Source: Coffea arabica
Taxonomy: Eukaryota > Streptophyta > Magnoliopsida > Gentianales > Rubiaceae
Reading direction: 5' to 3'
Length of the DNA stretch: 64,000 bases
Assembly (NCBI RefSeq): GCF_036785885.1
Contig: NC_092323.1
Location: 6,828,501 to 6,892,500, forward strand
Below, one piece after another: positions 37,072-49,378 of the stretch. The notes beneath the pieces were generated by a model. The model was not told the origin of the DNA and did no database searches. It saw only the letters and a list, made by a program, of their open reading frames with translations. The position numbers and the translations under genes are program-made. Within the stretch, counting starts at the first letter, position 1. Each line of letters starts with the position of its first letter.

Positions 37072-38482
37072 GGAAAAATAGTTCAAAACGGCTTTCATAT
37101 TTTGTAAAATAGCATTTTCATCATTTACTTTTAAAAGTATAATTTTACATTCCTTAGAAATTTACATTGGTCAAATTTGATCTCTACCTAGATTTTCAAC
37201 TGGTTTTTGATAGGAATCTATCATGTGTCTTGCATGTAATCATTTTTTAAGGGCAAAATTATCAAATCAAAATTTACATAATCCGATCCATAGTCTCTTA
37301 AATTTCACAAAATAAATTGTTTCTTCCCTCACATTTTACAAAATGAAATTTGTTTTATCTTTCACATTTTACAAAATGAAATTTTTCATCCCTCATTGAC
37401 CATACATATGAATAGTTTTTTTTTTAAAAAAAAAAACCCATGTATATATCTATTTGATATCACTTGAGTTGTAGAAATAGTATATAATATATCTCTATTT
37501 GATTTCACCTAAACAAGCTAATTGTAGTTATATATATGCTATTCAATAGATATATACATAGATTAAAAACAAAATTATTTGTTTTAAATCCATGTATATA
37601 TCTATATGCTCTCACAATGTAAACTTATTCAATATTTGTGACCTTTTCTCTTTTGGTAATAGTTCATTTATTGAGTTTATAATAAAGCCATCAAACTAAT
37701 GGGTCATAATTCAAATTCTATAGTCATGCTAACAAATTATAATTTAAATTTGAAATTTCTACTCATCATCTTTAAGACTAATAGTTGAATTATTTGCCTT
37801 GTGATTGTTTTAAAATTTAAAAGTGCCAATCACTTATTTATTTTTGTCATACTTTTCCTTTATTTATTTTTTGTCTAAATTTAATTCGATATAAACACTC
37901 GATAATGTTTAGAATTAAATTTTTTTGTTTTCAATTTTCGAGTAAAAAGAAATGAATTTGAGTGAAAAACTAACAATTTTTTTTAAACTCATGTATATAT
38001 CTATTTGATTTTACTTGAGCAGTACAAATAGCATCTAAGATATCTCTATTTGTCAAGCAAAATCAAATAGAGATATATTATATACTATTTGTATTGTTCA
38101 AGTGAAATGAAATAGATATATATATGGGTTTAAAAAAAATCATTCGTATATATGATCATTGAGAGATGAAAAAATTCATTTTATAAAATACGATGGATGG
38201 AAAAATTCATTTTGTAAAATGTGAGAGATAAAATAATTTATTTTGTGAAATATGAGGGATTGTGGATCAAATTATGTAAAATTTGATTTGATAATTTTGC
38301 CCTTCAAAAATAATCACGTGCAAGGCACATGGTAAATTTCGCACAAAAACTAGTCAAAAATTTAAGAATGGACTAAATTTGATTAATATGAAATTTATAA
38401 ATGACATAAAATTACACTTCTAAAAATAAAAAATGAAAAAATTATTTTACAAAATGTGAGAGGTGTTGTAAACGATTTTCCC
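37072..38482. mobile_element. 1.4-kb foldback/Mutator-like element with TATTATTAT flanks
   Basis: The two halves are inverted copies. The left arm carries 'CATATTTTGTAAAATAGCATTTTCAT', 'AAGTATAATTTTACATTCCT', 'AAGGGCAAAATTATCAAATC' and 'CACATTTTACAAAATGAAATTT' (each shortened here to key words). The right arm has the same words in reverse complement and opposite order. An inner palindrome built on 'ATGTATATATCTATTTGAT' occupies the middle. The arms run at least 350 bp. TATTATTAT occurs at 37063-37071 and 38483-38491 as a possible 9-bp target duplication, but it is low-complexity. No coding capacity. The right end is about 60 bp from the probable CGR2 TATA-like site. Confidence 0.7.
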
Positions 38483-38491
38483 TATTATTAT

Positions 38492-39332
38492 TGTTATAGG
38501 CTGGCAGGCCACCCGTAGTATCCAAAATCTAATCAAGTAGTAGGAGCAGCAGCGCTATTTAAACGCGGTTGATCCGATGGCGCGCCAAATAACTAAAATC
38601 TTTAGATCCACAATGCAGGCAACCCCACCCCATCGCCCCGCCGCACCTCCACCGTAACCTCTTTTCTTCTTCTCAAATTGATTCCTTCAGGTTACGCTCC
38701 TCCTTATCCCTTAAACTTCTCTTAATTATTATCATTTTTCGTTTTGATGTCGAATTATTTTCTCATCCTCTGGAGTTCATGCATGCACATTATGTAATTA
38801 TATATTGCTGCGATTGTATTTTGATCGATATGATCATCTGCCTGCAAGGTTTAAATCTTTCTCGACCTTTATGTGTCCTTTTGCAAATACTAGCCTTGAT
38901 TTTTCAGCATAAATGGTTGTTTAAGAAAAAGAAAAGAAAATAATCTCAGAAGGGGAAGGATATGGACAGGAAGGAGAACGGGGGGCATGAGAAATAAGGT
39001 TATATTTGGATCTGAAAATGCTGGCACAACTGTTGGACTCTGGTATTTCTTTGAAGAATGGCACGTAAAAATAGATCACGGTCTTAACTTAGGCCGTCGC
39101 TGCATTTCTCGTGATTATTATTGTAAGCAAAGCAATTGAAGATCATGATTATAGTATGATGCCCTTGACATAGACAACGGGTTTGTATGGGCTTAATTTG
39201 TTTCCTTACTTTAACACTGTCTGCAATTTGTGCGTAGAATTAGTAGGGTCATATTTTATCGTGCTTTGGCTGTCATGATGGTTAAATTTTCGTCTTTGTT
39301 TTGGTCCAGTGTGGATCACTACTAGAACAGTC
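38492..39332 (+). promoter_or_regulatory. CGR2-type gene promoter, 5' UTR and probable leader intron
   Basis: CTATTTAAACG at about 38556-38566 is a TATA-like site. A GC/CT-rich leader (38620-38690) ends CCTTCAG/GTTACG, a possible donor, and TTTTGGTCCAG/T at 39309-39310 is a possible acceptor. A 5'-UTR intron of about 38691-39309 would place a short exon before the ATG at 39333. This is inferred from splice-site words only. Confidence 0.4.
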
Positions 39333-40698
39333 ATGTCAAGAAGGCCTTCAAATCCCGCAAGGCGCTCTACGGCCACTGGAATTTCTGGGGCAAGTTTTCG
39401 TCCTAAATCACGCCCTTCTTCTTTGTTATCCGTGGTCCTTGGTGCCCTGGTACGTTAGACTACAACTCTTTTTTGTTGTTTGTGAATGAAATATGCAGCT
39501 AGCTGTGTGATGCATTTCCTTCCTTTTATTGCTCTAAATTCCAAGTTCCATGTTGCAACTTGAGTGTTCATATGCTGAAACTTTCTCGTCATTCTTAAAC
39601 TTTCAGGGTGTCATCCTCGTTGTTGGCTATTTGTTTCGGGGCTCAGGTAACTCTTTGTTTGCTGAGATATAGGTTGTCTGTTGGCTACTAATCATTTCAT
39701 GTATGACTTCAAAATGAGAAACAATAGGTTAATAAAATTTCGCATCGTATTTTTTAGAAGTTTCATGTTTTAAATCTTTTTTTTGATTTCTAATAGGATC
39801 TGAGATCGAATGTTTCTCCCTTCTCACCCTGAAAGAGATTTTTGTTTGTAGGTTTATCAGGGACTAGCAGGGAAGCGGTTGCTGGAATTGATGGTACAAC
39901 TTCAGATATTTAAGTTTTAGATGTATAAACGTTGCCCAAAAGTTGCAATTGATTCCCTTTTCATCTTTTTGTTTTATTTTTTCAAAAGTTTTTTATGTTA
40001 AATCGTGATTAATATGTAGCTATAGAATTGTCTAGAAAGCATTGAATATGTTAGTTGAACATCACTGTGATCTAATTTTTACGAGGACTTGGTATGCCAA
40101 GGGCTGATAGTTTGAGTTTTCAGCATCTATAGGCAACACATGTACATTGGAACTTTTGAGAGCAATACCTATCCTAAAGAAGGCATATGGTGCAAGCATG
40201 CAAAAAGTTTTGCATGTAGGACTTGATACTTGTTCGGTGGTCTCCAATTTGTTGAAAGACGATGATACTGAAGCCTGGGGTGTGGAGCCCTACGATTTGG
40301 AGGATCCCAGTGGGAGCTGCAAAAGCCTTGTGCACAGGGGCATAGTACGCGTGGCAGGTATCAAGTTTTCTCTTCCATACAGGGAAAACTCATTTTCTCT
40401 TGTTATTGTGTCAGATGCTGTGGATTATTTGTCCCCAAAATACCTGAACAAGACTCTTTCTGATTTGGCGAGGGTGTCATCTGATGGTCTCGTCATATTT
40501 ACAGGTAAGCTCAAAACAATATGCATACTGCTGTCTGGTAATATTTAGTTGTGTATCTAAGTGAAAGAATTTCAAACCTGCAAGACGCTTTCATCCTTGC
40601 CCAGCAACACATCATGTAGAACTAGAAGTCATTTACCTTCTTTTGCAATAAATTAGCAAACCATAGAGCAGCCAAATATTTGTCTCCTAAAATAGAGT

Positions 40699-40733
<35 letters not shown>

Positions 40734-42047
40734 AACACAAACATAATAGTGCATGCACATGCACACAAACTCTCTCTCTATCTCTCTCTCTCACTTGTAC
40801 ACACATTGGCACATCCTCAGAGCCATGCTCCCATCCACTTGTGCTGATATACTGGTCCATCTACTTTGCATGTATTCTTTTACTTGAGTGATCCACTTAC
40901 ATGTGCAGTTCCATGTACTTTGCATGTATTCTTTTACTTGAACAATTTGGTCTGTTTTCCTTTGAATGCATGCTGATTTTGGAACCCACCAACCATTACT
41001 GGTACTGGTTCTCAACCTAAGCTATTCAGTATTCATTTAACTAGTCCGACCCAAAAACAGTGATTAGTTTGTAAACTCCTCATTTTATATCTAGTTTATT
41101 AACAAGATGGAGATTGAATTCCCTGTTATTTGGTCTATATCTTTTCCTATTTAGGTTTTCCAGGTCATTCTAGAGCTAATGTTGCTGAGCTATCCAAGTT
41201 TGGGCGCCCGGTAAGCTATTAACTAGTTTGGCTTCAAGTGGTCTTACTGCTTTTTAGATGTTTTTATAGCTAGCAATCGAAAAATGATGTAGGAAGAGTC
41301 AGCTAATTGGCATACCAACAGGATAAATATGGGGGTTTCTTTTGCTGAAATAGTATGTCAGAGAAAAGTTGTAGCTTATGTGGAAGGTCAATGTGCTCTT
41401 TCTCTAGCCTTTTTCCAGGAGGAATCCTGTCTCAGATGCTGTAGTTTTGATGCTTTCTGTCAATAGTCATTTAATTTGGGGCCTAAGCCTTTTTTTTTCC
41501 TATTTTCTTTTTTGGATTGTTTTAGTGTCTAAAGCATTGACCATTATTACAGTAGCTGATCATAGGCTACAAATTTGTTACCTATGGTTGCATGTATTTT
41601 TTTGAATCTGTACCAGCCTGTTTGCCTCTCGATTTTAGTTCTCTGCTTTTAGTCCGCCAAAAACAGACAACAAAATATACAAAAACTTCCACAATCAAAG
41701 AGCAAAGGCCAATCATTTACATCTGGTTCAATTATCAAAGCTTCTTTTATACTTTTAGCATGAAGAACTTAGAGTACGCAAAATGAGACATTACTGGTTG
41801 AGATGCTCTGTTGTGGGATATTTGCTGCTTATATTTGCTGAATGCAGAGGGCTTGTTTTGCCTGAAAAATAACTACTCCAAATTTCATGTCCAGGCAAAA
41901 ATGCGCAGCTCTTCTTGGTGGGGTCGTTTTTTTGTCCAGACTAGTTTAATGGAGAATGAAGCTGCAGTAAAAAAGTTTGAACAGGTTGCAACCGAGAGCA
42001 CATACATCCCAAGGTGCCAAGTTTTCCATCTCAAGTCTTTTCGCTGA
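39333..42047 (+). CDS. CGR2: CGR2/CGR3-type Golgi pectin methyltransferase
   Basis: Six exons join in phase to 262 residues: 39333-39449, 39607-39646, 39852-39893, 40124-40504, 41155-41210, 41895-42047. The protein is type II: a basic Ser/Arg-rich N-terminus, a single membrane anchor (about 30-48, SLLSVVLGALGVILVVGYLF) and a lumenal domain. That domain has AIPILKKAYG, KVLHVGLDTCSVVSNLLKDD and EAWGVEPYDLED, which form the SAM-binding fold, then VIVSDAVDYLSPKYLNKTL, SKFGRPAKMRSSSWWGRFFV and a C-terminal CQVFHLKSF. Arabidopsis CGR2 and CGR3 are Golgi methyltransferases that methyl-esterify homogalacturonan, affecting wall expansion. Family and length match. Gene order (next to HflX and a PPR gene) favours At3g49720/CGR2 over CGR3. 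Introns 4 and 5 are long and contain simple repeats. Confidence 0.92.
40699..40793. repeat. compound (CT)n(CA)n microsatellite in CGR2 intron 4
   Basis: (CT)n runs into (CA)n at 40699-40733, and a second CT-rich run occupies about 40768-40793. Both lie inside an intron. Confidence 0.85.
40855..40945. repeat. imperfect direct repeat in CGR2 intron 4
   Basis: 'TACTTTGCATGTATTCTTTT' with ACTTGA follows CCAT(C/G) twice, near 40862 and 40915, with a period of about 53 bases. Confidence 0.7.
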
Positions 42048-42729
42048 CTTGCTTCAATACTAGGACTGTCTTTAAATTTTCACTTTATTAAGCCACTGAA
42101 TCAATAATTATTGATTAGATAATTGGTAGGATAGGAGTTATTTATTTAGTGCTTATACAGTTTCCTTGCATTAGAGAACAATTTTTTGAACAGTTCAAAA
42201 GGCAATAGGCACTAGTTTTTGGAATTTGGCTAATTATCAGTTGCTGTGTCTAATATTGCAAGTCCTTGTTCTTGGTACCATTGGATTTTAATTACTGTCT
42301 ATGAATTTAAGTATGCTAAAAACATTCCAAAGCGAGGAGGCAGCAGAGGGAGAAAACATATACAAGATTATTCCATGGTACATCAGCAGAATACAATCAA
42401 ATTCGCTTCACTTCCAATGTTAGCATGCCAATAACAAGTTACAATAGATGAAAAGAGTCTTTCTGAATTTACAAAGTTTTAGCAACTTCACCATCGGGGA
42501 TGGACTGCCAGAATTGAGCCTTCTAAACTTACGGAAGTATCCAGCACCAATGTGAACTCAATGGAGAGGTGACATTGGAAAACATGTCATAGGGTCATTT
42601 TAGCAAGATTTGCAGTGTACTGTATACATGGAATCCACCAAGTAAATGTTTGCTTAGTAGAATAGTAGCAGATTTAATCTCCTTGAACTCCTCACAACAC
42701 TAGCTCTTCCATCCTTGACAGAAAAGTAA
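42048..42729. other. convergent 3' region between CGR2 and PPR
   Basis: Holds the CGR2 3' UTR and, on the other strand, the PPR 3' UTR. No further gene seen. Confidence 0.5.
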
Positions 42730-44865
42730 TCACCAAAAGTCGGCACATGAACATTGCCCATCCTTGAAGAAGTGAAACCTGTAACAATCCCTAACAGTAA
42801 TCTCTCTCCCAGTTATGGTAGAGATAACTTTAATTGCATTGTGACAGTCCTCGCATATCCTCAAGTTTTTCACAACAAGTATTGGATCACCTTCTTTAGT
42901 TGTTAATAAAGCAAATCCAACTGCTAGCTTCTCACTGTGATACCCCTGCCTAGCTGTTTCTTCACCTTTCCACCTCACAGTCGGCCAATAACCTGCTTGC
43001 CTCATCTTCTTTGACATCTCTTCCCAAAAATCATATATCTCATTTATCATTGGATGCGAACTATCGTCTGCTAGAAACACATGGATCCTCTTGTCCAACT
43101 CAATCCAACTACACCCTGGTTTCTTCTTTAGTTGCTTATCTCGCATTAGTTTTCTAGCTTTGGCAACTTCTTCCCATCTGCCAGCACTGGCATACATGTG
43201 CGCAAGCATGACATATGGAACTGCATTTGAAGAGTCCAGCTGAAGACACTTTTTAGCTGCTTTTTCTGCTAGCTCCATGTCACCATGTGTTCTACAGGCT
43301 CTGAGCAATGATCCCCAACCAATGCTGCCAGGATCATGTGGCATGGTCTCAATCAGTTTCTCTGCTTCCTTGAGCTGGCCTGCTCGACCCAAAAGGTCAA
43401 TCATGCATGAATAATGTTCTGGCTCTGGTTCTATCCTAAATTTCTGAGTCATCATTTTGAAATATTTCTGCCCTTCTTCAACTTCTCCTGTATGCGCGCA
43501 TGCACAAAGAACAGATATGAAAGTTATGCTAGAAGCAGCCGTATCACTTTCAAGCATCTGTTCGAAAAGTAACAACGATTCCTTTCCTAAACCATGCTGA
43601 GCGTATCCAGCAATAATTGAATTGAAAGTGACACTGTTATGCTCCGGCATCTGATTGAATACCTTCCTTGCATCTTGAAGATTTCCAGATTTGGAATACA
43701 TAGCTATCAGGGCATTATCTACCGCAACTAGGTTTGATGGTATATCAGCTTTAACTACCAAAGCGTGAATTTGCCTCCCTTGTGAAGGTGATGCCAAGTT
43801 AGAACAAGCACTAAGCACACAAACAAAGCTGCAATCATCAGGACGGTGACCAGACATTTGCATCTCTTTGAAGCAAGCGACTGCCTCTTCATAGAACTCC
43901 TCATTCTGGGAACACGCAGAAATCATTGTATTCCACAGGACCAAGTCGGGGTCAGGAATTTCCTCAAATACTTTTCTGCAGTCCAAGATACTACCTCTGC
44001 ATTTTGCATACAAATCTACCAAACTACTTGCCACATGAGGGTTCTGGTGGAACCCCATTCTGATCAATTGAGCGTGAAACTGAAGCCCACCAAACAAATC
44101 CTCCATGCTTGTAAAGGCAGTCAATACGCTTGCCAAAGTAAACATGTCAACGCTAAAATCCCTGCGAACCATTTCTTGATACAAAGAGAGCGCCTTTGAT
44201 CCCTCTTTGTGCTGCCCGTAAGCCACAATCATTGAATTCCAAGACACCTCATCTTTAATTTCTTCCATCCCATAAAATACCTTCTTGGCCTCATCTATGA
44301 AGCCATTTTTACCGTACCACGTAATTAAAGTATTGTTTACAGAAGCATATGAATCAAACCCACCCAAAACAGCCAAGCAGTGCAGCTGCTGAATCAAACT
44401 GTTGTTATCAGAAGCAGCATTGACTGCCGCAGAGAATGTGAAGCCATCCATATCCAAACCCATAAGCCTAATACGCCTAAAGAGTTGAAGGGCAGGCAGG
44501 GTATCCCCGCGGTCAGCATAGGCAGAGATGAGAGTATTATAGGAAACCAGATCAGGCTGGGGAATCTGGTCGAACAGTTGGTGGGCGAAGTGGGCCAGAA
44601 ACTCTTTGGCATAAGCAGCTATAATGGCGTTGAAGGAGAAAACATTTGGGTTGGCGGTGGTGTCGAAAGCCTTGCGGGCGTCGGAGAGTAGGCCGCATTT
44701 GGAGTAGAGGGTGATGAAGTGATTGGATAGGTAGGTCGAAGGTGGTATAAGGGACTTGATGAAAAGAGCGTGGAGAGATTTTCCCGTTAAGAGGTCTCTT
44801 TGAATTATGCATGTCTTCAAAAGTTGGCGGAACTGTTGAACTAGGCTCCATGACGTTTGGTTCAT
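42730..44865 (-). CDS. DYW-class pentatricopeptide repeat protein (At3g49710-like)
   Basis: One intronless frame of 711 residues. PLS repeats cover most of it ([85 protein letters not shown]). Then come E1/E2 motifs ([48 protein letters not shown]). A complete DYW domain ends the protein, with the deaminase HSE ([13 protein letters not shown]), CEDCHNAIK and a terminal CSCADFW, so the last triplet is DFW instead of DYW. DYW domains catalyse C-to-U editing of organellar RNA; the zinc-binding and glutamate residues are present, so activity is plausible. The target site is unknown. Sequence agrees closely with remembered At3g49710, including the start MNQT. Confidence 0.94.
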   Translation of the reverse strand: MNQTSWSLVQQFRQLLKTCIIQRDLLTGKSLHALFIKSLIPPSTYLSNHFITLYSKCGLLSDARKAFDTTANPNVFSFNAIIAAYAKEFLAHFAHQLFDQIPQPDLVSYNTLISAYADRGDTLPALQLFRRIRLMGLDMDGFTFSAAVNAASDNNSLIQQLHCLAVLGGFDSYASVNNTLITWYGKNGFIDEAKKVFYGMEEIKDEVSWNSMIVAYGQHKEGSKALSLYQEMVRRDFSVDMFTLASVLTAFTSMEDLFGGLQFHAQLIRMGFHQNPHVASSLVDLYAKCRGSILDCRKVFEEIPDPDLVLWNTMISACSQNEEFYEEAVACFKEMQMSGHRPDDCSFVCVLSACSNLASPSQGRQIHALVVKADIPSNLVAVDNALIAMYSKSGNLQDARKVFNQMPEHNSVTFNSIIAGYAQHGLGKESLLLFEQMLESDTAASSITFISVLCACAHTGEVEEGQKYFKMMTQKFRIEPEPEHYSCMIDLLGRAGQLKEAEKLIETMPHDPGSIGWGSLLRACRTHGDMELAEKAAKKCLQLDSSNAVPYVMLAHMYASAGRWEEVAKARKLMRDKQLKKKPGCSWIELDKRIHVFLADDSSHPMINEIYDFWEEMSKKMRQAGYWPTVRWKGEETARQGYHSEKLAVGFALLTTKEGDPILVVKNLRICEDCHNAIKVISTITGREITVRDCYRFHFFKDGQCSCADFW

Positions 44866-45119
44866 CTAAGAAGCCAACACTAGCATTGTAGCACTTTGTT
44901 TGTTTGTGACACTATGATGATGGTTCTTCTTTTTTATTAAGTATTTTGTTTTTGTCATAGAGATAAAGGAGGGAAAAAATATCTTCTCTCTCTCTCTCTT
45001 CTAATAATTTTATCGGGAGACTGTTCAAGTCTTGCAAAGAAGAAGGAGAATAATACTTGAAAATCCAGTCACTAATTTAAGCGGGGTTTTGGAGACATAT
45101 TTCTTCACTCTTTTGGGCG
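44866..45119. other. PPR upstream region
   Basis: The promoter of the minus-strand PPR gene is expected here. It contains a short CT run (about 44986-45000). Nothing else recognised. Confidence 0.4.
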
Positions 45120-45130
45120 TGAGTAAGACC

Positions 45131-45473
45131 ATGGTTCGAAGACTCGGCCGAGACCGAAACGACTCGGCCGAGACCGGTCGTCTCCGTCTCGGCTTAGCTC
45201 GAGACTAGACAGCGACGAAACGTCTCCGAGATACGTGACAGGCCGAGACGTCACCGTGAAGGGTTGAAACGGCCGAGTCACTCCGAATCATCCCGAGTCA
45301 ACTTGAATTTTTATTATTTTTACTAATTTTTAATTATTTTTATTTATCATATTTTTTATAATTTTTAGAATATTAAATATTTCAAAATTTCACGTCTCGC
45401 CGAAACCACGACCGATATGCCGAGACCGATGTGAAACGATCCAAGCCGCGACCGCGACCGCGACTTTGAACCA
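45131..45473. mobile_element. CpG-rich TIR element with 11-bp target duplication
   Basis: A 343-bp element flanked by TGAGTAAGACC at 45120-45130 and 45474-45484 (perfect). The ends pair as ATGGTTCGAAG and, reversed, ATGGTTCAAAG. Inside, the arms hold repeated CGGCCGAGACC and CGACCGCGACCG words, while the centre is AT-rich. The GC-rich arms contrast sharply with the AT-rich surroundings. The long target duplication and TIRs suggest a Mutator-like MITE. No coding capacity. Confidence 0.82.
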
Positions 45474-46017
45474 TGAGTAAGACCCTAACTGGATTAATCA
45501 CAGGACAGGAAAAATTCTACATGTAGAAAGGTCTTTGTGCGATCTATGACCCAAAAATGCTCTGACGAAAAATGGGACCTTTTAGCTTAACAAGGACTTA
45601 GGCGAAGAATAGAATAGTCTTAGAACAGGCCCAAAACTAACGACCAAGTCCCTCTTTTGAACTCTGGGAACATGGGATATTCTGATTGCCCATAACCCAA
45701 GAACTAATTCCACCTTGCCGGGCTTAAGAGATCTCAATTCCAATTTGGGTTTTGTAGCGAGCATATGTTTACAAGCTTACCTCCACGAAATTGGGAATTT
45801 ATGATCTCCGCTTCGCCTGATTATATAAATGTATGCAGAGACTCGGTGCTTGGTGGTGCTTGATACGCTGTCGTCACAGTACTCTACTAATATAAAATGT
45901 CTGTCGTCTATTTGAGTATCAGATCTATTATTATTATTATAGAAATTAGAAATAAAAGCAAGGTGCAAGTGTTGTATTGGGACACCAAAAGGGGACGACT
46001 AGGGAGGCTGGTTTGGT

Positions 46018-46519
46018 TAGGCCTGTCAACGGGTCGGGTCTAGATCCGGATCCGGACCGGATCCGTGAAATTATTGCGGGTATGGGTAGGGATTTAATTC
46101 CGTTTCCCGGATCCGGATCCGGATCCGTTTTGTCAAACAAAAAAACAGGTCGGATACGGAATATAGTATTCCGACCCGTATTAGACCCGGATCCGGATAT
46201 AAATGAATTAATAATTTAAAAAATATATATTTATCAATATAATTTGATTAGGGTGATGTATTTGAGTAAAATCAATTTGATTTCTTTTCTTATTTGGTTT
46301 TTTCTTTGCATTAGTTAGAAATTAGTTTACAAATATATTTTTTTCTCATTTTTATTAGAAATTATAAATTTTGCTAAATTTGTTCGGGTAGACCCGACCC
46401 GGATCCGGATCCGGAACATAGAATAAAAGACCCGTCGGGTAAACGGGTCGGATCCGGGTCCGATATAGTAATTCGGGTCCGGATCCGGAATAATGAATTC
46501 CGGCCCGTTGATAGCCCTA
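46018..46519. mobile_element. hAT-type MITE with GGATCC-rich subterminal arrays
   Basis: A 502-bp element with 8-bp target duplication GGTTTGGT at 46010-46017 and 46520-46527. The ends are TAGGCCTGTCAACGGGTCGG and, reversed, TAGGGCTATCAACGGGCCGG. Both subterminal regions carry many copies of the self-complementary word CCGGATCC (for example near 46045-46060, 46107-46125, 46395-46415 and 46480-46490). The middle is AT-rich. 8-bp duplications and 'GGGCTGTCAA'-like ends are typical of plant hAT MITEs. No transposase. Confidence 0.9.
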
Positions 46520-46975
46520 GGTTTGGTGGCTCACACTTGCTCTGTGGGGAGGCATGTGAACATGGGTTGGGGGGGAACAATTCATCATTTGCTTAATCAG
46601 TGCATCTCAGGCTTCAGGTTGATGACAAGTTTAATTAGTCCCAGATGAACGCTGGGCCTGAAAATCTTAACGCGAAGCGGTTTTAAAGCAGGATTTAGGT
46701 GGCAATTTGGCTTTTAGCTACAACATGCTAGCCCAATTGGATCTTTTTCGGCTCTGCTAGCTTTCACTGGGGAAACAGCAACATGCTTCCCCAGCGCCAG
46801 CACAAAGAAACATATGCTTATAGGGTGTCCTAATTTCGTTGCACCTATTGCTTACCCTCCCCCCAAAAAAAAAAAAAAAATCAGATCATCTATGGCACGA
46901 ATGAGTAATCCGGTGACAATGGTCATTGCATTTATTCAGTACTCCATAATGATATATATATATATGTGGGTGTGT

Positions 46976-47004
46976 GGGGGGGGGGGGGGGGGGGGGGGGG
47001 GGGG
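46976..47004. repeat. G29 homopolymer
   Basis: Twenty-nine uninterrupted G residues preceded by a (TA)n/(TG)n tract. Length is likely to vary between reads. Confidence 0.9.
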
Positions 47005-47432
47005 AGAAAACATATGAGAACAAAGTTTGTCAGATATCGCAATAATATTCTTCTGAGTATGCTTATTTCGCGCTACAAATTTTTTCTCACTAACTAGCAA
47101 TATGGCTGGCGGCTTTTGCAGTAAACTTGAGGTCAATCAATTGGTGATGCTGATGCTGGTGCCAATGTCCTCTGCCTGCGGAGACCGCAACTCATTTTCC
47201 AAAATAGCAGGTCCAGCTCTTTGGTACCCAATGACGTTGCATCGGAGAAGTGACTGCGAAATTAATGATTCAACAATTTCACACTGACAATAATGAGCCA
47301 TCTTCTGAACAAAATAGTTTGACTCGAAGCTCTTAAACGTGGCATTGAATATAAGAATGGATGGACTACAGTACATAAAGAGGCATTGAGGTGGAGTATT
47401 ATTTGAATAGAGTCTGCGAAATTATCACTTTC

Positions 47433-48743
47433 TGTAGAACTCAGAAATTAACCAAAAACTCAAAGAATATATATTTTATAAAATTCATGCATATGCATAT
47501 GGGGAGGCAATTAACATATATAAAAATATATGTGGGAGAAAGGGAATAAATCAACAATATATCATTAATTACACACACATAATAACAAGACTCTCAAAAT
47601 TTCACCATTTTCAGCTGTATACAATAATAAAATTCCCCATTTATAAACTAGATGATTTGGTAAACACTCACAAGAAATTTTCTAATAAAATATTAATTTT
47701 CAAATAATAAAACTTCTATAACTTAATTCTAATAGAATTACTAAAACCTTAACTTGACTACAACACTATTAAATACTAATATAGAAATTTCTTTTTTTTT
47801 ATTTGATTTAATATGCCAACATTACTTTCTTTAAATCAGGTTCTCTCTTAGATTTGATTCACCGCTATCACAAACAATAATCTCTTTTCCAAATTATATC
47901 AATTTCATTTTGTACCATTTCTTTATCATTAACCACTTCTCTTGATGCAATAATCCACACATTTGGGTAGAATGTTTTTGTTGTGCAATTTGATGTCAAT
48001 TTATTGACAAATCACTTTGTGATTTTGATAATCACACCTTAACTAACAGGATTCTTCTCTGATCACTATTATAACACCGGCCGCAATCTGACAAATTTTG
48101 AACCAATTTTATGGTTCGATCCTCACCAATTGGATACTACATGACCAACTTTTTGATCTAATTCAATCAACAGATTTCTTCACATCAATTTCTACAGATT
48201 AACTTTGACAACAGAAACGTCTAGGATTAATCTCGTAATCTAGCCAATTCTTCAATGTTCACAAGCACTCCAAGATTAATTTTTTGGATCTAGGGCTAGG
48301 TGTAGAACTCAAAAATTAATCAAAAACTTATAGGAGATATATTTCATAAAATTCATGCATATATGGAGACAATTTACACACATAAATAAATGTATATATA
48401 TATATATATATATATAGAAGAAGAGGAATAAATCAATAATATATTATTAATCACACATAATAAGAGAGTTCTCAAAGTTTCAATCTTCCCAACCATGTAC
48501 AATAATAATATTTCTTATTTATAAACTAGATGACTTGGTAAATAAGTCATATAACCACAATAAAATACTATTTTTCAAACAATAAAACTAGTAGTATAAT
48601 TTGATTATAATAGAATTACTAAAATTTTAACTTGACTAAAATACTACTAAATATTGGCTGGAGGAGTCCCATATACTACTAAATATAATTTGATAATAAT
48701 ATAAATATTTCTATTTTTTTGGACTTGATTTAATATGCCAACA
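47433..48743. mobile_element. TRIM-like miniature LTR retrotransposon fossil
   Basis: Two direct terminal repeats, 47433-47821 and 48301-48743, begin TGTAGAACTC and end GCCAACA, giving the TG…CA boundary in either orientation. The 5-bp target duplication CTTTC lies at 47428-47432 and 48744-48748. The internal part is only 479 bp and shows no gag or pol, as in terminal-repeat retrotransposons in miniature. The repeats have diverged clearly in sequence and length, so the insertion is old. Orientation is uncertain; the minus reading (TGTTGGCATATT…) looks more Copia-like. Confidence 0.85.
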
Positions 48744-49226
48744 CTTTCAAGATTGGCTGGAGGAGTCCCATCCATCAATATTTAAAAGCATTAAGGTAAT
48801 GACCGAAAACCATCGAGCATGGGCGCGCGCCGTTGTGAGTCCTGAGACTTACTTAAGAGAAAGCGATAAAATCTGATTGTTATTATATGTTGGCATTTAA
48901 TGGCATCATCTCCAGCTCTTAACATCCTTTGACGTGTGAATATGCTACACTACATGCGTGAGTGTTACTTCAGACGGCCCACTAAGTGAGAGTGTCGACG
49001 AGAGATTAACTGGTCTGAAAGAAACATGCGAGACTGAGACTGCTTCTCTCGTCTCTTGTCCTCCAGTCATAAACGAAACTCAAAGATTGTTTCGGAATGG
49101 AATGTTAATTAATTTGTCAACACTAGCTCAATTATAAACGTAAAATGCCTTCAAAACTTTACACCTTACTCAAGATTTATCTAATTACGTCAATAGGTAA
49201 GGTACATCATCCCTTCCTTTTCCGGT

Positions 49227-49378
49227 GTTGATAACTTGTTTGGATTATAATTTTTTTTTAGAAAATTTTTTACGTTTTTTATGAACACATTTTTCAATCA
49301 CTTTTTTTTTTTAACTTACATACATCAAATCGTTGCAGTACATTTTTTATAAAAACTCTCAAAATAGCAAACCAATCC
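49227..49378 (+). mobile_element. ~150-bp MITE, 'TTTGGAT' family A, copy 2
   Basis: Starts CTTGTTTGGATTATAA and shares ATGAACACATTTTTCAATCA, TACATACATCAAATCG and TGCAGTACATTTTT with the copies at 15001-15140 and 60136-60283, all in the same order. Target duplication not resolved. Confidence 0.6.

Noticed and set aside
45981-46580. Open frames rich in DPDPD or SGSGS
   Set aside because: They are the GGATCC arrays of the hAT MITE read in frame.
46814-47136. Frames with poly-Gly or poly-Pro
   Set aside because: Created by the G29 homopolymer and flanking simple repeats.
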